From NCBI GenBank assembly GCA_004321805.1, contig SGZV01000001.1, positions 1 to 64,000 of the forward strand: a stretch of 64,000 nucleotides of DNA. The letters are read 5' to 3'. Below, piece by piece: positions 1 through 7,501 of the stretch. A program made the position numbers and the translations under genes. Each line of letters begins with the position of its first letter. Position 1 is the first letter of the stretch. A model generated the notes under the pieces. The model did no database searches, was not told the DNA's origin, and was given only the letters and a program-made list of their open reading frames with translations. Source of the DNA: an alpha proteobacterium HIMB59 (GTDB taxonomy: Bacteria; Pseudomonadota; Alphaproteobacteria; HIMB59).

Positions 1-270
1 ATAGGCACAACAGCATTATTTTTAGCATATATGATATGGAAAAAGCCCTCTGCTTTTATGTGGGGAATTTTACTAGCTTGGCATGCGGTTGGATTATTTG
101 ATTTATTTGGCGCCTTATCCCATTCTTTTAGTGCACCTTTCTCGCCTTTTCCAGAAATTGGTATAAATGAAATAAGGATAAGAGCTATTTTAAGTTTAAA
201 CACATTTATACAATCTGTTGCTCTCATAGTTATGTTTAGACCACAAGTAAAAGCGTATTTTCGAGTTTAA
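1..270 (+). CDS. C-terminal part of a hypothetical membrane protein (5' end outside window)
   Basis: The reading frame is open from the first base, so the gene enters from the left and only its last 89 codons are seen. An internal ATG at 31 would give a 79-residue product, but the frame continues in hydrophobic sequence upstream of it, so I take the gene as truncated by the window. The visible part has about three hydrophobic stretches and ends in a short basic tail (ending AYFRV), which fits an integral membrane protein. I do not recognise the family. It is followed by about 130 bases without a convincing gene. Confidence 0.55.
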   Translation: MGTTALFLAYMIWKKPSAFMWGILLAWHAVGLFDLFGALSHSFSAPFSPFPEIGINEIRIRAILSLNTFIQSVALIVMFRPQVKAYFRV

Positions 271-398
271 AAAAGCATACTAATAATCAAATAACTCAGG
301 CATAATAGTCTTAGATCATATTAAATCAAAGTGTACTGCCGATAATTTTTAAAATTAATTGAAACTTATTTAATAGTATTTGTTATTATTTATTAATA

Positions 399-548
399 AT
401 GGAATATTGGGATATTTTTATTATTGGTGGTAATTGGGGATTGGCTTTATATTTCATGTTAAGAGCATTAAGGGTAGGTGGAAGAGTTTGGATAATCTTT
501 CTATTTTGGACAATGCTATCTTTATTTCTAACCTGGGCAATATTCTAA
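399..548 (+). CDS. Small hypothetical membrane protein (49 aa)
   Basis: A short frame starts with MEYWDIFIIGGNWG and ends in LFLTWAIF. It holds two hydrophobic segments (about residues 6-22 and 30-48) separated by an Arg-rich turn (LRALRVGGRV), the pattern of a two-helix membrane peptide with a positively charged loop. It is the only plausible gene between the upstream membrane protein and the convergent alcohol dehydrogenase, whose stop lies 13 bases further on. No clear Shine-Dalgarno precedes it and I know no homologue. The amphipathic composition makes it more likely than chance, but it stays tentative. Confidence 0.35.
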   Translation: MEYWDIFIIGGNWGLALYFMLRALRVGGRVWIIFLFWTMLSLFLTWAIF

Positions 549-561
549 ATTATTCTTATAT

Positions 562-1728
562 TTAGCGACCGCTATGTAAGCTTATTTTTATGATCTCTCT
601 CATTTCTTCTAGGCTAGCTGTTTTAGGATTAGTCGCAAAAGCACTATCTGTTAATGCTTTTTCAGCAAGTCTATTAATTGAATTATCCTCAATTCCAATT
701 TCAGATAAATTTTTAGGTATTTCAAGTTGATCTAATAGATCGCAAATGGAACTATAAAAATAATCAAAGTCAGTTTTCTTAAGCCCCATTGCCTCACTCA
801 TAATTGATATTTTTAAGCCCATAGCTTCCTTGTTAAAACGTAATACTGAAGGCAGAACGATCGCATTTGTTAATCCATGTTGAGTATCAAATTCAGCACC
901 TACCATATGAGAGATAGCGTGTACAAAGCCTAATCCTTTTAAAAAAGAGACTCCAGCTAAGCAAGATCCAACTAACATTTTACCACGACATGAGAGATCA
1001 TTGCCATTTTCATAAACGATTGGAAGATTTGGATATATTAAACGTAAAGCTTCAAGTGCTGCACCATCACAAAGAGGATGAAAGTCATTTATTACATAAG
1101 CTTCTATTGCATGGACTAGTGCATCTATGCCAGTCCAAGCTGTTAAATTTTTTGGCAACCCTAAAGTAAGTTCAGGATCTAAAATAACTTCAAAAGGTTT
1201 TTGTTGAGGGTGTGCGATGCACCATTTCACTAGAAGTTTTGTATCTGTTACCATTGCAGAGCTTTCTGTTTCTGCCCCTGTCCCAGCTGTAGTGGGTATA
1301 CAAATTAATGGTGGGAAATTATTTTTTTCATTTATTGATACAGGTGTTTTTTCCCATTCAAAATCCCAAATGTCGTAGTTATTATTAGCTATTAATGATA
1401 TAGCCTTACCACCATCCATTCCGCTTCCGCCACCGATAGCTATTATTCCGTCGTGATTCCCGCTGAGGAATTCTGATTTACCTAACATTATTTCTTCATC
1501 TTTTGGGTTAGGAGATATATTTGAGAAAATTTTGGGATTTAAATTATCATTTCTTAAATTTTCTTTAATGTCTTTTATGAAATGAAGTTCTTTGCTTCCG
1601 TTGTCTGTAACAATCAAAGGTTTTTTGATTCCTTTTTGAATACATATTTTTGATAATTCTTTTATACGTTTAGGTCCATATATAATGGAAGTGGGAAACG
1701 TCCAGTTTTGATTTGAAAGATAATTCAT
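562..1728 (-). CDS. Iron-containing alcohol dehydrogenase (group III)
   Basis: This 388-residue protein belongs to the iron-activated alcohol dehydrogenase family, which oxidises an alcohol or reduces an aldehyde with NAD(P). The nucleotide-binding glycine turn GGGSGMDGGK lies at about residues 99-108 and the PTTAGTGAE signature at 145-153. The four metal ligands align with those of FucO: Asp202, His206, His270 and His284, and the catalytic His274 is also present. Length is normal for the family. The actual substrate cannot be read from the sequence. The ATG start is supported by the usual N-terminal beta strand (WTFPTSIIYG). A 34-bp interrupted inverted repeat sits just upstream, suggesting the gene has its own regulation. 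No neighbour points to a pathway. Confidence 0.88.
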   Translation of the reverse strand: MNYLSNQNWTFPTSIIYGPKRIKELSKICIQKGIKKPLIVTDNGSKELHFIKDIKENLRNDNLNPKIFSNISPNPKDEEIMLGKSEFLSGNHDGIIAIGGGSGMDGGKAISLIANNNYDIWDFEWEKTPVSINEKNNFPPLICIPTTAGTGAETESSAMVTDTKLLVKWCIAHPQQKPFEVILDPELTLGLPKNLTAWTGIDALVHAIEAYVINDFHPLCDGAALEALRLIYPNLPIVYENGNDLSCRGKMLVGSCLAGVSFLKGLGFVHAISHMVGAEFDTQHGLTNAIVLPSVLRFNKEAMGLKISIMSEAMGLKKTDFDYFYSSICDLLDQLEIPKNLSEIGIEDNSINRLAEKALTDSAFATNPKTASLEEMREIIKISLHSGR

Positions 1729-1734
1729 AAGTAA

Positions 1735-1768
1735 TTGAGTATTTGACTTAATTATATCAATTACTCAA
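1735..1768. promoter_or_regulatory. Interrupted inverted repeat upstream of the alcohol dehydrogenase
   Basis: TTGAGTATTTGA (1735-1746) and TCAATTACTCAA (1757-1768) are inverted copies matching at 11 of 12 positions around a 10-base AT spacer. The repeat begins 6 bases upstream of the dehydrogenase start codon. It could be a dimeric regulator site or an RNA hairpin covering the ribosome-binding region. Which of these is inference. Confidence 0.45.
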
Positions 1769-1884
1769 CTTATTTTTGATGAAATTATTATGTTTAAACC
1801 AAAATTATAGGTTGATTTTATTGATTTTTAGAAGTTTTCTGGAATAGATTTCAAATTCATCTAAAAAAATGTAGAGTAAGTAAT

Positions 1885-2070
1885 ATGAGTATGGATAATG
1901 TACAAATAATTTCTTGTCCAAAGTGTGATTTAACTATTTCCTCTATTTGCTCTAAGTGCAATAAGGAAGTAGAAGTTTCTAAATTAGATGATGGTTGTGT
2001 AGTTCAAATTACTAAATGCGCTGAATGCACTGACACCCCGGTAATTAAAGACGTCTGCACAGAAAACTAA
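1885..2070 (+). CDS. Small cysteine-rich protein, probable zinc-binding (61 aa)
   Basis: The protein has three CxxC motifs: CPKC (11-14), CSKC (22-25) and CAEC (45-48). Two further cysteines lie at about 38 and 58. Spaced CxxC pairs in a small soluble protein usually bind zinc or an iron-sulfur centre. There is no signal peptide or membrane segment. I do not recognise a family. It opens a run of small unknown genes on the + strand (to 3087) that are separated by short spacers rather than overlaps, unlike most of this window. The N-terminus could be either Met1 or Met3. Confidence 0.6.
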   Translation: MSMDNVQIISCPKCDLTISSICSKCNKEVEVSKLDDGCVVQITKCAECTDTPVIKDVCTEN

Positions 2071-2174
2071 TTAATTTCTGTCATTAAAATATCACTGGAT
2101 TAAATAACTTCAAACTAATCTATTTTTACTACTAATATTATAATGTTTATAGATGCTTAATTAGGAGTCTATAA

Positions 2175-2360
2175 ATGAAGATACTTAGAATTTTAGAAGA
2201 TGTTGAATTTTTACTTGTCGATATAGAGGTGAAATTAGGAAATGAAATACGTAACTCTCCCACCTTATGCGTTAGATATAATGGTAAAATTATACCTTTA
2301 AACTCTGCAAATGACGGAAGGCCAATTCTGATGAATGAAAAAAATTCTATCACTCAATAG
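2175..2360 (+). CDS. Hypothetical protein (61 aa)
   Basis: A short soluble protein starts MKILRILEDVEF and has alternating hydrophobic residues suggesting beta strands. The tail NDGRPILMNEKNS is polar. A good ribosome-binding site (TAGGAG, about 2162-2167) lies at suitable spacing, which favours this frame over the opposite-strand frame covering the same bases. The family is unknown. It lies between a cysteine-rich protein and a possible single-helix mini-protein in a cluster of unknown small genes. Confidence 0.5.
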   Translation: MKILRILEDVEFLLVDIEVKLGNEIRNSPTLCVRYNGKIIPLNSANDGRPILMNEKNSITQ

Positions 2361-2363
2361 TAG

Positions 2364-2450
2364 ATGTTTACTGGAACTATTTGGATTGATTTAACTATAT
2401 CATTGGTATTAATAGCAACATTTATATTGTGGATAATAAAAGGTAATTAA
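2364..2450 (+). CDS. Possible 28-residue single-helix membrane peptide
   Basis: The frame starts 3 bases after the previous stop and encodes MFTGTIWIDL followed by a continuous hydrophobic helix and a Lys-Gly-Asn end. The composition is that of one transmembrane segment with a short polar tail. The close coupling to the upstream gene is the main reason to consider it real. AT-rich sequence readily produces hydrophobic short frames by chance, so confidence is low. Confidence 0.25.
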   Translation: MFTGTIWIDLTISLVLIATFILWIIKGN

Positions 2451-2468
2451 CTATGATGTTATCAACCC

Positions 2469-2762
2469 ATGATTATTTTTGACTCTAAAGATGAAATATC
2501 TAAAAAATTGAAAGAAGAAAATTTAGGATCTGCCCATTTATTACGTTTGAATGGCTACGGCTCGTTTAATTATCTTTGTTCCTGTGGAGAGACACATGAT
2601 GTTAATGGAAAAGATATAAGCTGTAAGGGGTCTGCTAAACCATTTAAAGCATTATTAAAATGTAATAAAAATTTTTATACTATGATTAAAATTGAAGGAT
2701 TTTTTAGAAAAAAAGCTTTATCAGAATATGGATTTGATGGAAAAATTTTTGATACTGAATAA
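2469..2762 (+). CDS. Hypothetical protein with four cysteines (97 aa)
   Basis: This soluble protein of unknown family has cysteines at 37, 39, 52 and 65 (CSCGETHDVNG, then SCKG, then KCNK). The CxC-x12-C-x12-C spacing could form a zinc site of rubredoxin or zinc-ribbon type. The rest is rich in Lys and Phe. There is no strong Shine-Dalgarno. The start is the first ATG in frame and no better one exists. It lies in the same small-gene cluster as the CxxC protein at 1885, so a shared metal-related role is conceivable but unproven. Confidence 0.5.
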   Translation: MIIFDSKDEISKKLKEENLGSAHLLRLNGYGSFNYLCSCGETHDVNGKDISCKGSAKPFKALLKCNKNFYTMIKIEGFFRKKALSEYGFDGKIFDTE

Positions 2763-2883
2763 TTTAGTTTCATTTTAAATTTTATAAATCGAAATCTTTT
2801 ACAGAAAAAAGAGATTGTATAAGTAAACTCAACCAAAATTTATGATTTATAGACAAATTAAATCATTTTTATAAGTTAAATAT

Positions 2884-3087
2884 ATGGCTGATGCTCATAC
2901 TTTAATGAAATATTTAACTCCCTATGAGTTAGATCATATAAAATTTTTAGCCCACAGTGATCATATTCCCTATGACGAGATTAGTAACTATTACAAGATA
3001 GATGAAAATGAACTTAAAAATTTAATGAAATTTTTACTAAATGAACAGGATTTTTTAAATTGGAAGAAGATTTATAAAAGAAATTAA
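2884..3087 (+). CDS. DUF2805-like small protein (67 aa)
   Basis: The pattern I-x2-LA-x2-D-x-IP-x-DEI-x3-Y-x-I-x-E-x-EL-x2-LMK-x2-L, then F-x2-W, matches my memory of the TIGR03643/DUF2805 family. Those are small all-helical proteins of unknown function that resemble a helix-turn-helix unit. Predicted helices cover residues 11-22, 29-36 and 41-52. The protein is soluble and about the family length. It ends in a hairpin that probably acts as its terminator. Family assignment is by pattern only. A DNA-binding role would be a guess. Confidence 0.5.
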   Translation: MADAHTLMKYLTPYELDHIKFLAHSDHIPYDEISNYYKIDENELKNLMKFLLNEQDFLNWKKIYKRN

Positions 3088-3119
3088 ACTAATCTATCTT
3101 CCAATTAAAAAATTTTTTT
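3056..3119 (+). terminator. Rho-independent terminator after the DUF2805-like gene
   Basis: AATTGGAAGA (3058-3067) pairs perfectly with TCTTCCAATT (3097-3106). Nested pairing AGATT/AATCT extends the stem past one bulge, and TTTTTTAA/TTAAAAAA flanks lengthen it. A seven-T run (3113-3119) follows on the + strand. The stem overlaps the end of the coding region. It sits between convergent genes. Confidence 0.55.
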
Positions 3120-3123
3120 GAAT

Positions 3124-3336
3124 TTAGAGTTTGTTATCGTCCTTGTAAAATCTTGGATCAAAATCATTTAGTACAACATCTTTAATAGCTAAAGTTGGTT
3201 CAGAAAAATCACATCCTTTGGTTAATTTTTCAAAAGGTGTATCAACTAATAGTTTTTTTGCCTCTTCAGCAGAACGAGCCTCAACTTTGACGTCAAAGTC
3301 ATAAGACTTACTTAATTTTACAGTAAAATTTTTCAT
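3124..3336 (-). CDS. Hypothetical small protein (70 aa)
   Basis: I start the gene at the ATG reading MKNFTVKLSK because an AAAGGA ribosome-binding site (complement of 3345-3350) lies just upstream. A longer frame from 3390 would add 18 hydrophobic residues without such a site. The segment DVKVEARSAEEAKKLL has the V-x-A-x-S-x-EEA strand-to-helix pattern seen in many small proteins such as DpnD/PcfM-type domains. The function is unknown. The protein is soluble and acidic toward its end (DFDPRFYKDDNKL), with one cysteine at 42. It converges on the DUF2805-like gene. Confidence 0.55.
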   Translation of the reverse strand: MKNFTVKLSKSYDFDVKVEARSAEEAKKLLVDTPFEKLTKGCDFSEPTLAIKDVVLNDFDPRFYKDDNKL

Positions 3337-3405
3337 TCTTATATTCCTTTCAATTAGTAATAAAAAATATTTTATTTCTATTAAAAACATATAAAAAAAA
3401 ATTAC

Positions 3406-3429
3406 TGGTATAATGTATTACACATACCA
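3406..3429. promoter_or_regulatory. Nested palindrome overlapping a TATAAT box
   Basis: TGGTAT (3406-3411) and ATACCA (3424-3429) are perfect inverted arms, and an inner palindrome TGTATTACA lies between them. The left arm overlaps TATAAT (3409-3414), a consensus -10 element for rightward transcription toward the nitrilase-like gene at 3552. This is the arrangement of a repressor site over a promoter. No good -35 is visible, and the regulator is unknown. Confidence 0.35.
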
Positions 3430-3551
3430 AAATAACTTCTAAAAATATTGTTATATAAATATTTTTATGATTATTATTATTTAAAAGTTTATTTAGAATT
3501 TAAAAAGTGCGACATTAATGTAAAAATTTAAATAATAAGCTTGTAAATTAG

Positions 3552-4325
3552 ATGATAATTGGCATTTTCCAACCAAATATAAATAACCATCAAAAACTAG
3601 ATGAAAAAATTATTAAAATAGAAAAAATTTTAAAATTTAATAATGATCTTGATGTATTGGTTTTACCAGAATTATTTTTAAGCTACTATTTAAGCTCTGA
3701 AGAAATTATTAAATATTCTCTTATTGATATAAATTTGTTTAAGAAACGTTTAACTCAGATTAGTTATCAATATCAATGCTCAATAATATTTGGTTATCCC
3801 GAAATTGTCGGTGATATAAGATATAATAGTGCGCTTGTTTCAGGATTGAATAATGATTTTCTATACAATCATCGAAAAACATTCTTAGCACCAAACAAAA
3901 TGGAACAATCCTTGTTTTCAAAAGGAAATAATTTTGAAATATTTTCTCTAAAGCAAATTAAAAGTTCTGTTTTGATCTGTTATGAATTCGAATTTCCAGA
4001 GATAGTTAGAAAAATTGCAAAACTTGGTGCTCAAATTATTTTTGTACCTACAGCTTTAAATAAAGAATTTATTTTTGTTGCTAATGAGATGTTAAAAACA
4101 CGCGCTTTTGAGAGTCAAATAGTCATAGTATATGCAAATTACTGTGGCGATAATGGCGATCAAGTATTTTGTGGAAATAGTGCTATTGTTAATGAAAATG
4201 GAGATGATTTGATAAGATTAAATGAAGAAGAGGATTTTGGTAAAATAGAAATTAATTTTGAGAGTCAAAAAGAAAGAAGAAAGAGACTTCCTTATTTTGA
4301 TGATCTATCTAAATTTGAAGCCTAA
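3552..4325 (+). CDS. Carbon-nitrogen hydrolase (nitrilase superfamily amidase)
   Basis: This 257-residue cytoplasmic protein has the nitrilase catalytic triad: Glu40 (VLPELF), Lys109 (HRKTFLAP) and Cys143 (LICYEFEFPE). Such enzymes hydrolyse amide or nitrile C-N bonds through a cysteine thioester. Length and motif wording resemble the small aliphatic amidases and the N-carbamoylputrescine or omega-amidase groups, but substrate cannot be decided. It may be expressed from its own promoter 120-140 bases upstream. It converges on a renalase-like flavoprotein and the two coding regions overlap by 17 bases at their 3' ends. Confidence 0.8.
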   Translation: MIIGIFQPNINNHQKLDEKIIKIEKILKFNNDLDVLVLPELFLSYYLSSEEIIKYSLIDINLFKKRLTQISYQYQCSIIFGYPEIVGDIRYNSALVSGLNNDFLYNHRKTFLAPNKMEQSLFSKGNNFEIFSLKQIKSSVLICYEFEFPEIVRKIAKLGAQIIFVPTALNKEFIFVANEMLKTRAFESQIVIVYANYCGDNGDQVFCGNSAIVNENGDDLIRLNEEEDFGKIEINFESQKERRKRLPYFDDLSKFEA

Positions 4326-5289
4326 GTTCACTAAAGTGTTTTGCAAGTTTTTTTCCAGCTAACCAAGCATCCTGCATGCTAGGGCCCTGACACCAGTCAC
4401 CTAAAGCATAAAGCCTATGATCAATAGACTCAATATAGTTTTGATTGCTAAGTTCCTTATAACTTTTCTTTGAATATGCATATTTCCAGCGATGTGATTT
4501 TTTATAAACAGCTTTTGCATCTGATTGAAAATGTTTTTTTATTTGATCTATGACGTAGTCTTCTAGGACATAATTTTCAATATTATAATATTCTTTTGAC
4601 CACTCCGATCTCATATTTATTACCCAACATTCATCACTAAAAAATTCATGTTTAAAATTTTGATTCATTAAAAAACTGATATTAGGAGTTAGATGATAAC
4701 CAAATTGAAAAGGGGAGCCTAATCTCTTGTTAAATGCAATCATAATTGTCCAAATTACATCAAAAACAGGGGTTGGAATATTAGTGTAGTCAATAAAATC
4801 ACTTAATAGATTTTGAGCCTGTTCAAACGGGATACAACAAAAAACAAAATCAAAAGGTCCAAATTCCTCATTATCAGTCTCAAGGTAATATTCTTGATTA
4901 TGACTTTTTAATCTTTTAATTTGTGTAGAAAATTTTGTGGGATAACGCAGACGTTTATGAAGCTCTAAAGGAATAGACTCTATCCCCTTCTGACCAACGA
5001 TAACTTCTTTTTCTTCAATTGGTGATTGATTTAAAATATTAGAGCAAAAATCACCTTTTAAAATTTTTGTAGCATTTATCTTTTTTAGAAATTCGTTTAA
5101 TTCTATTACTCCATGGTCTTTTTTAAGGTAATGAGCCCCATGATCAAAAATATAATTTTCATGACGTCGAGTTGTAATTCTACCACCGGGTCTCCATGAT
5201 TTCTCAAAAAAAGTAATATCGAGAGCAGGAAGGTGATGTACTAGAGATAGGGCACTCAGCCCAGTGCCAATTACTGCAATTTTTTTCAA
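4309..5289 (-). CDS. Renalase-like FAD/NAD(P)-dependent amine oxidase family protein
   Basis: The N-terminus KKIAVIGTGLSALSL is a dinucleotide-binding Rossmann turn. It is followed by FFEKSWRPGGRITTRR and DHGAHYL, the FAD-binding pattern of the COG3380/renalase group. The C-terminal ALGDWCQGPSMQDAWLAG is the second FAD-contact motif. At 326 residues the length fits. Renalases oxidise aberrant dihydronicotinamide isomers, but many relatives are uncharacterised, so the substrate is open. The start is a TTG with no in-frame ATG that keeps the Rossmann turn. It lies 2 bases behind the PsiE-like gene and probably belongs to the ung-psiE transcription unit. Confidence 0.75.
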   Translation of the reverse strand: MKKIAVIGTGLSALSLVHHLPALDITFFEKSWRPGGRITTRRHENYIFDHGAHYLKKDHGVIELNEFLKKINATKILKGDFCSNILNQSPIEEKEVIVGQKGIESIPLELHKRLRYPTKFSTQIKRLKSHNQEYYLETDNEEFGPFDFVFCCIPFEQAQNLLSDFIDYTNIPTPVFDVIWTIMIAFNKRLGSPFQFGYHLTPNISFLMNQNFKHEFFSDECWVINMRSEWSKEYYNIENYVLEDYVIDQIKKHFQSDAKAVYKKSHRWKYAYSKKSYKELSNQNYIESIDHRLYALGDWCQGPSMQDAWLAGKKLAKHFSELRLQI

Positions 5290-5291
5290 GT

Positions 5292-5714
5292 TTATTTTTT
5301 CTTACTAGATTTTTGTGTTGGCAATTCATCAATTCCATCTATTGGACGTAAAATAGGTACATATCTTAATCGAAGAATAATCACTGCTATAGCAACTAAA
5401 ACTATTGCACCTGCTTCATATAGAAGTAATTCAGGATTTGAGTCTTTGCCTTGGAGTATGATAAGTCGAGATAGTGCTGTAATTGCGATAAATAACGGAT
5501 AGGTCATCCTAACCCTATTAGAAATTAGATAAACTCTGACCATTCCAATGACTTCAACATAAATAAAAAGAAGAAGTAGATCAGCCAACTCAACATATTG
5601 AGCATCAATCATTTTGAGTATTTCAAACATGATAGCTGTGAGTGTTGAGACTAAAATTACAAAAATGACGACCTTTTCAATAAATCCCACAATTTGTTCA
5701 ACATGTTTATTCAT
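5292..5714 (-). CDS. PsiE-family membrane protein
   Basis: This 140-residue protein has four hydrophobic segments (about 12-34, 44-62, 70-90 and 97-118) and resembles the phosphate-starvation-inducible PsiE family. Conserved-looking features are EVIGMVRVYL and the basic cytoplasmic stretch SNRVRMTYP. The tail is polar and lysine-rich. The ATG start shares a base with the ung stop (TGATG), the normal tight coupling here, so I prefer it to a TTG two codons upstream. The biochemical role of PsiE is not known. No PhoB box is evident because the gene lies inside an operon. Confidence 0.7.
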   Translation of the reverse strand: MNKHVEQIVGFIEKVVIFVILVSTLTAIMFEILKMIDAQYVELADLLLLFIYVEVIGMVRVYLISNRVRMTYPLFIAITALSRLIILQGKDSNPELLLYEAGAIVLVAIAVIILRLRYVPILRPIDGIDELPTQKSSKKK

Positions 5715-6391
5715 CACCAATCTATCCTATCAATTTGTTTTGATTGTAGAAAGTTATTTGTTTGTGAAAAGGGCTTACTACCAAAAAAGCCTCGATGTGC
5801 GGACAAAGGCGAAGGATGAGGCGCAGTTAAAATTAAATGTTTTTTCGAATCAATAAGAGATTTTTTAGATTGAGCAAAAGATCCCCATAAAATAAAAACT
5901 ATATTTTCTAAATGTTCACTAATTACATTAATAACTTTATCAGTGAATTTTTCCCATCCATAATGTTGATGAGAAAGGGGCTTTGATTGCTCAACAGTTA
6001 ATGTTGTATTTAGTAAGAATACTCCCTGTTGTGCCCAATGTTCTAAGTTTCCTTTTTTATAGTCAATAGTTTTTCCAATGTCACTTTGCAATTCTTTGAA
6101 AATATTCATCAATGAAGGAGGGGGTTTGACAGAATTTGGAACAGAAAAACTTAATCCATGAGCTTGATTTGGTCCATGATAAGGATCTTGTCCAAGTATC
6201 ACAACTTTGATTTTATCAAAAGGAGTAAGATTAAATGCATTAAAAATTTGACTACCTCGCGGATAAAAAATAATTTTATTTTTTTTAAGCTCTTGAAGTT
6301 TAAATTTCAAAGCAATCATATAATCTTTTTGAAACTCTTCTTGTAAATGCATTAACCACGAGGGATGAAGCTGAATGGGTTGTTTATCCAT
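5714..6391 (-). CDS. ung: Uracil-DNA glycosylase
   Basis: Ung removes uracil from DNA as the first step of base-excision repair. The catalytic water-activating motif GQDPYHG is at 67-73 (Asp69), and the leucine-intercalation loop HPSPLSAHRGFFG begins at His192. The uracil-recognition segment LLNTTLTVE is also present. At 225 residues it is a complete family-1 enzyme. It leads a tight unit ung-psiE-renalase-like and lies 11 bases after a small helical protein. No unusual residues are seen. Confidence 0.95.
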   Translation of the reverse strand: MDKQPIQLHPSWLMHLQEEFQKDYMIALKFKLQELKKNKIIFYPRGSQIFNAFNLTPFDKIKVVILGQDPYHGPNQAHGLSFSVPNSVKPPPSLMNIFKELQSDIGKTIDYKKGNLEHWAQQGVFLLNTTLTVEQSKPLSHQHYGWEKFTDKVINVISEHLENIVFILWGSFAQSKKSLIDSKKHLILTAPHPSPLSAHRGFFGSKPFSQTNNFLQSKQIDRIDW

Positions 6392-6402
6392 TCTTAATAA
6401 AT

Positions 6403-6648
6403 TTAATTAATTGTTTCGTCTTTACTGCGGCCGTACTTTTCAAGTTTATAAATTATTTTTTCTTTCAGATCATGGTTTTCTTCTAAAGCCATGACGAGGG
6501 CCTGAGTGTAAAAAAAACATGCAGCTTCAATATCTGCTTTATTTTCAAAATAGTTAGCAGCTTCATAATAGAGAGAGCAAACTTTATCCATTTGCTTCTT
6601 CTGAAAAGCCTCTGAAATATCTAAATCTATCTGTGAAAATTCGTTCAT
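6403..6648 (-). CDS. Hypothetical helical protein, TPR-like (81 aa)
   Basis: The sequence is almost entirely helical. The segment SLYYEAANYFENKADIEAAC followed by FFYTQALVMALEENHD has the A/Y/A spacing of a single tetratricopeptide repeat. Its 3' end lies 11 bases before ung and its 5' end 52 bases after gloB, so it may be co-transcribed with either. I do not recognise a named family. A protein-interaction role is plausible from the repeat pattern only. Confidence 0.6.
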   Translation of the reverse strand: MNEFSQIDLDISEAFQKKQMDKVCSLYYEAANYFENKADIEAACFFYTQALVMALEENHDLKEKIIYKLEKYGRSKDETIN

Positions 6649-6700
6649 GGAATTTTCAAATTAACACATTTGCCTCAAACGCCAAGAGTAAAATGAAATA

Positions 6701-7468
6701 TTAAAAATTATCCTTTGCAGAGCGCATTTTAGCAAAAATTTCCTCAGGATCTTTACTGTCGTAATAACTATAAAAGTACTCAGAGTCACATCTTAGAAAT
6801 GGATTACAGAGGGTTTGATCTTTAAGTGTTGTGGGTATAGTAGGACGATGTTCGTCTTCTTGTTGGTTTGCCCAATCAGCTAGTTTTTTTAAATTTTGAT
6901 TATCAGGATCAATGCTCAGTGCAAATTTAATGTTACTTAAAGTATACTCATGGCCACAATAAATTTTTGTATCAAGAGGAAGAGACTTAATTTTTAACAA
7001 ACTTTCCCAAAACATTTTAGGGTCCCCTTCAAACATTCGTCCACAACCCGCATTAAAAAGAGTATCTCCAGAAAATAAAATATTATGTTCTTTAATAAAA
7101 TAATTAATGTGCTGTAAGGTATGGCCTGGGGTATGTATTACCTCATATTTTTGACCATGAATTTCAAATATTTGACCTTCATCAACTGTTTGATCAGGTT
7201 TAGGAATTTGATTGTCTTGTGAATACCCAATAATAATTGAATTAAATTTACTCTTTATCTTGTCAACTGCTGCTACATGATCCTCATGATGATGAGTAAT
7301 CAAAATATGAGATGCTATTGAGTCATTTAATTCTAAAATTTTTAAGCACATGTCATAGTCAGAGGGATCAACAAGAACTCCCTCAGTCGCATGAGGATTT
7401 TTTATAAAATACCCATAGTTATCACTTAGCTGAGGAAAAAGATAAATGTTAGGTATGCCCATATTCAT
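6701..7468 (-). CDS. gloB: Hydroxyacylglutathione hydrolase (glyoxalase II)
   Basis: GloB hydrolyses S-lactoylglutathione to lactate and glutathione, completing methylglyoxal detoxification. The binuclear metal site of the metallo-beta-lactamase fold is complete: THHHEDH (His59, His61, Asp63, His64), His116 in HTPGHT, Asp135 in FSGDTLF and His173 in CGHEYT. The C-terminal HRPTIPTTL and NPFLR segments match the glutathione-binding domain of glyoxalase II. Length (255) is typical. The gene is divergent from a methyltransferase with 33 bases between starts, a pairing common in alphaproteobacteria. Confidence 0.95.
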   Translation of the reverse strand: MNMGIPNIYLFPQLSDNYGYFIKNPHATEGVLVDPSDYDMCLKILELNDSIASHILITHHHEDHVAAVDKIKSKFNSIIIGYSQDNQIPKPDQTVDEGQIFEIHGQKYEVIHTPGHTLQHINYFIKEHNILFSGDTLFNAGCGRMFEGDPKMFWESLLKIKSLPLDTKIYCGHEYTLSNIKFALSIDPDNQNLKKLADWANQQEDEHRPTIPTTLKDQTLCNPFLRCDSEYFYSYYDSKDPEEIFAKMRSAKDNF

Positions 7469-7501
7469 GGAATGTTAAGTAAATCTTGATAAAATACAAC
7501 T

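Noticed and set aside
2147..2353. Opposite-strand frame over the 61-residue gene at 2175
   Set aside because: The + strand frame has a ribosome-binding site; this one does not and its sequence looks like an antisense shadow.
1885..3336. Toxin-antitoxin module among the small genes
   Set aside because: No recognisable toxin fold or coupled overlapping pair is seen.
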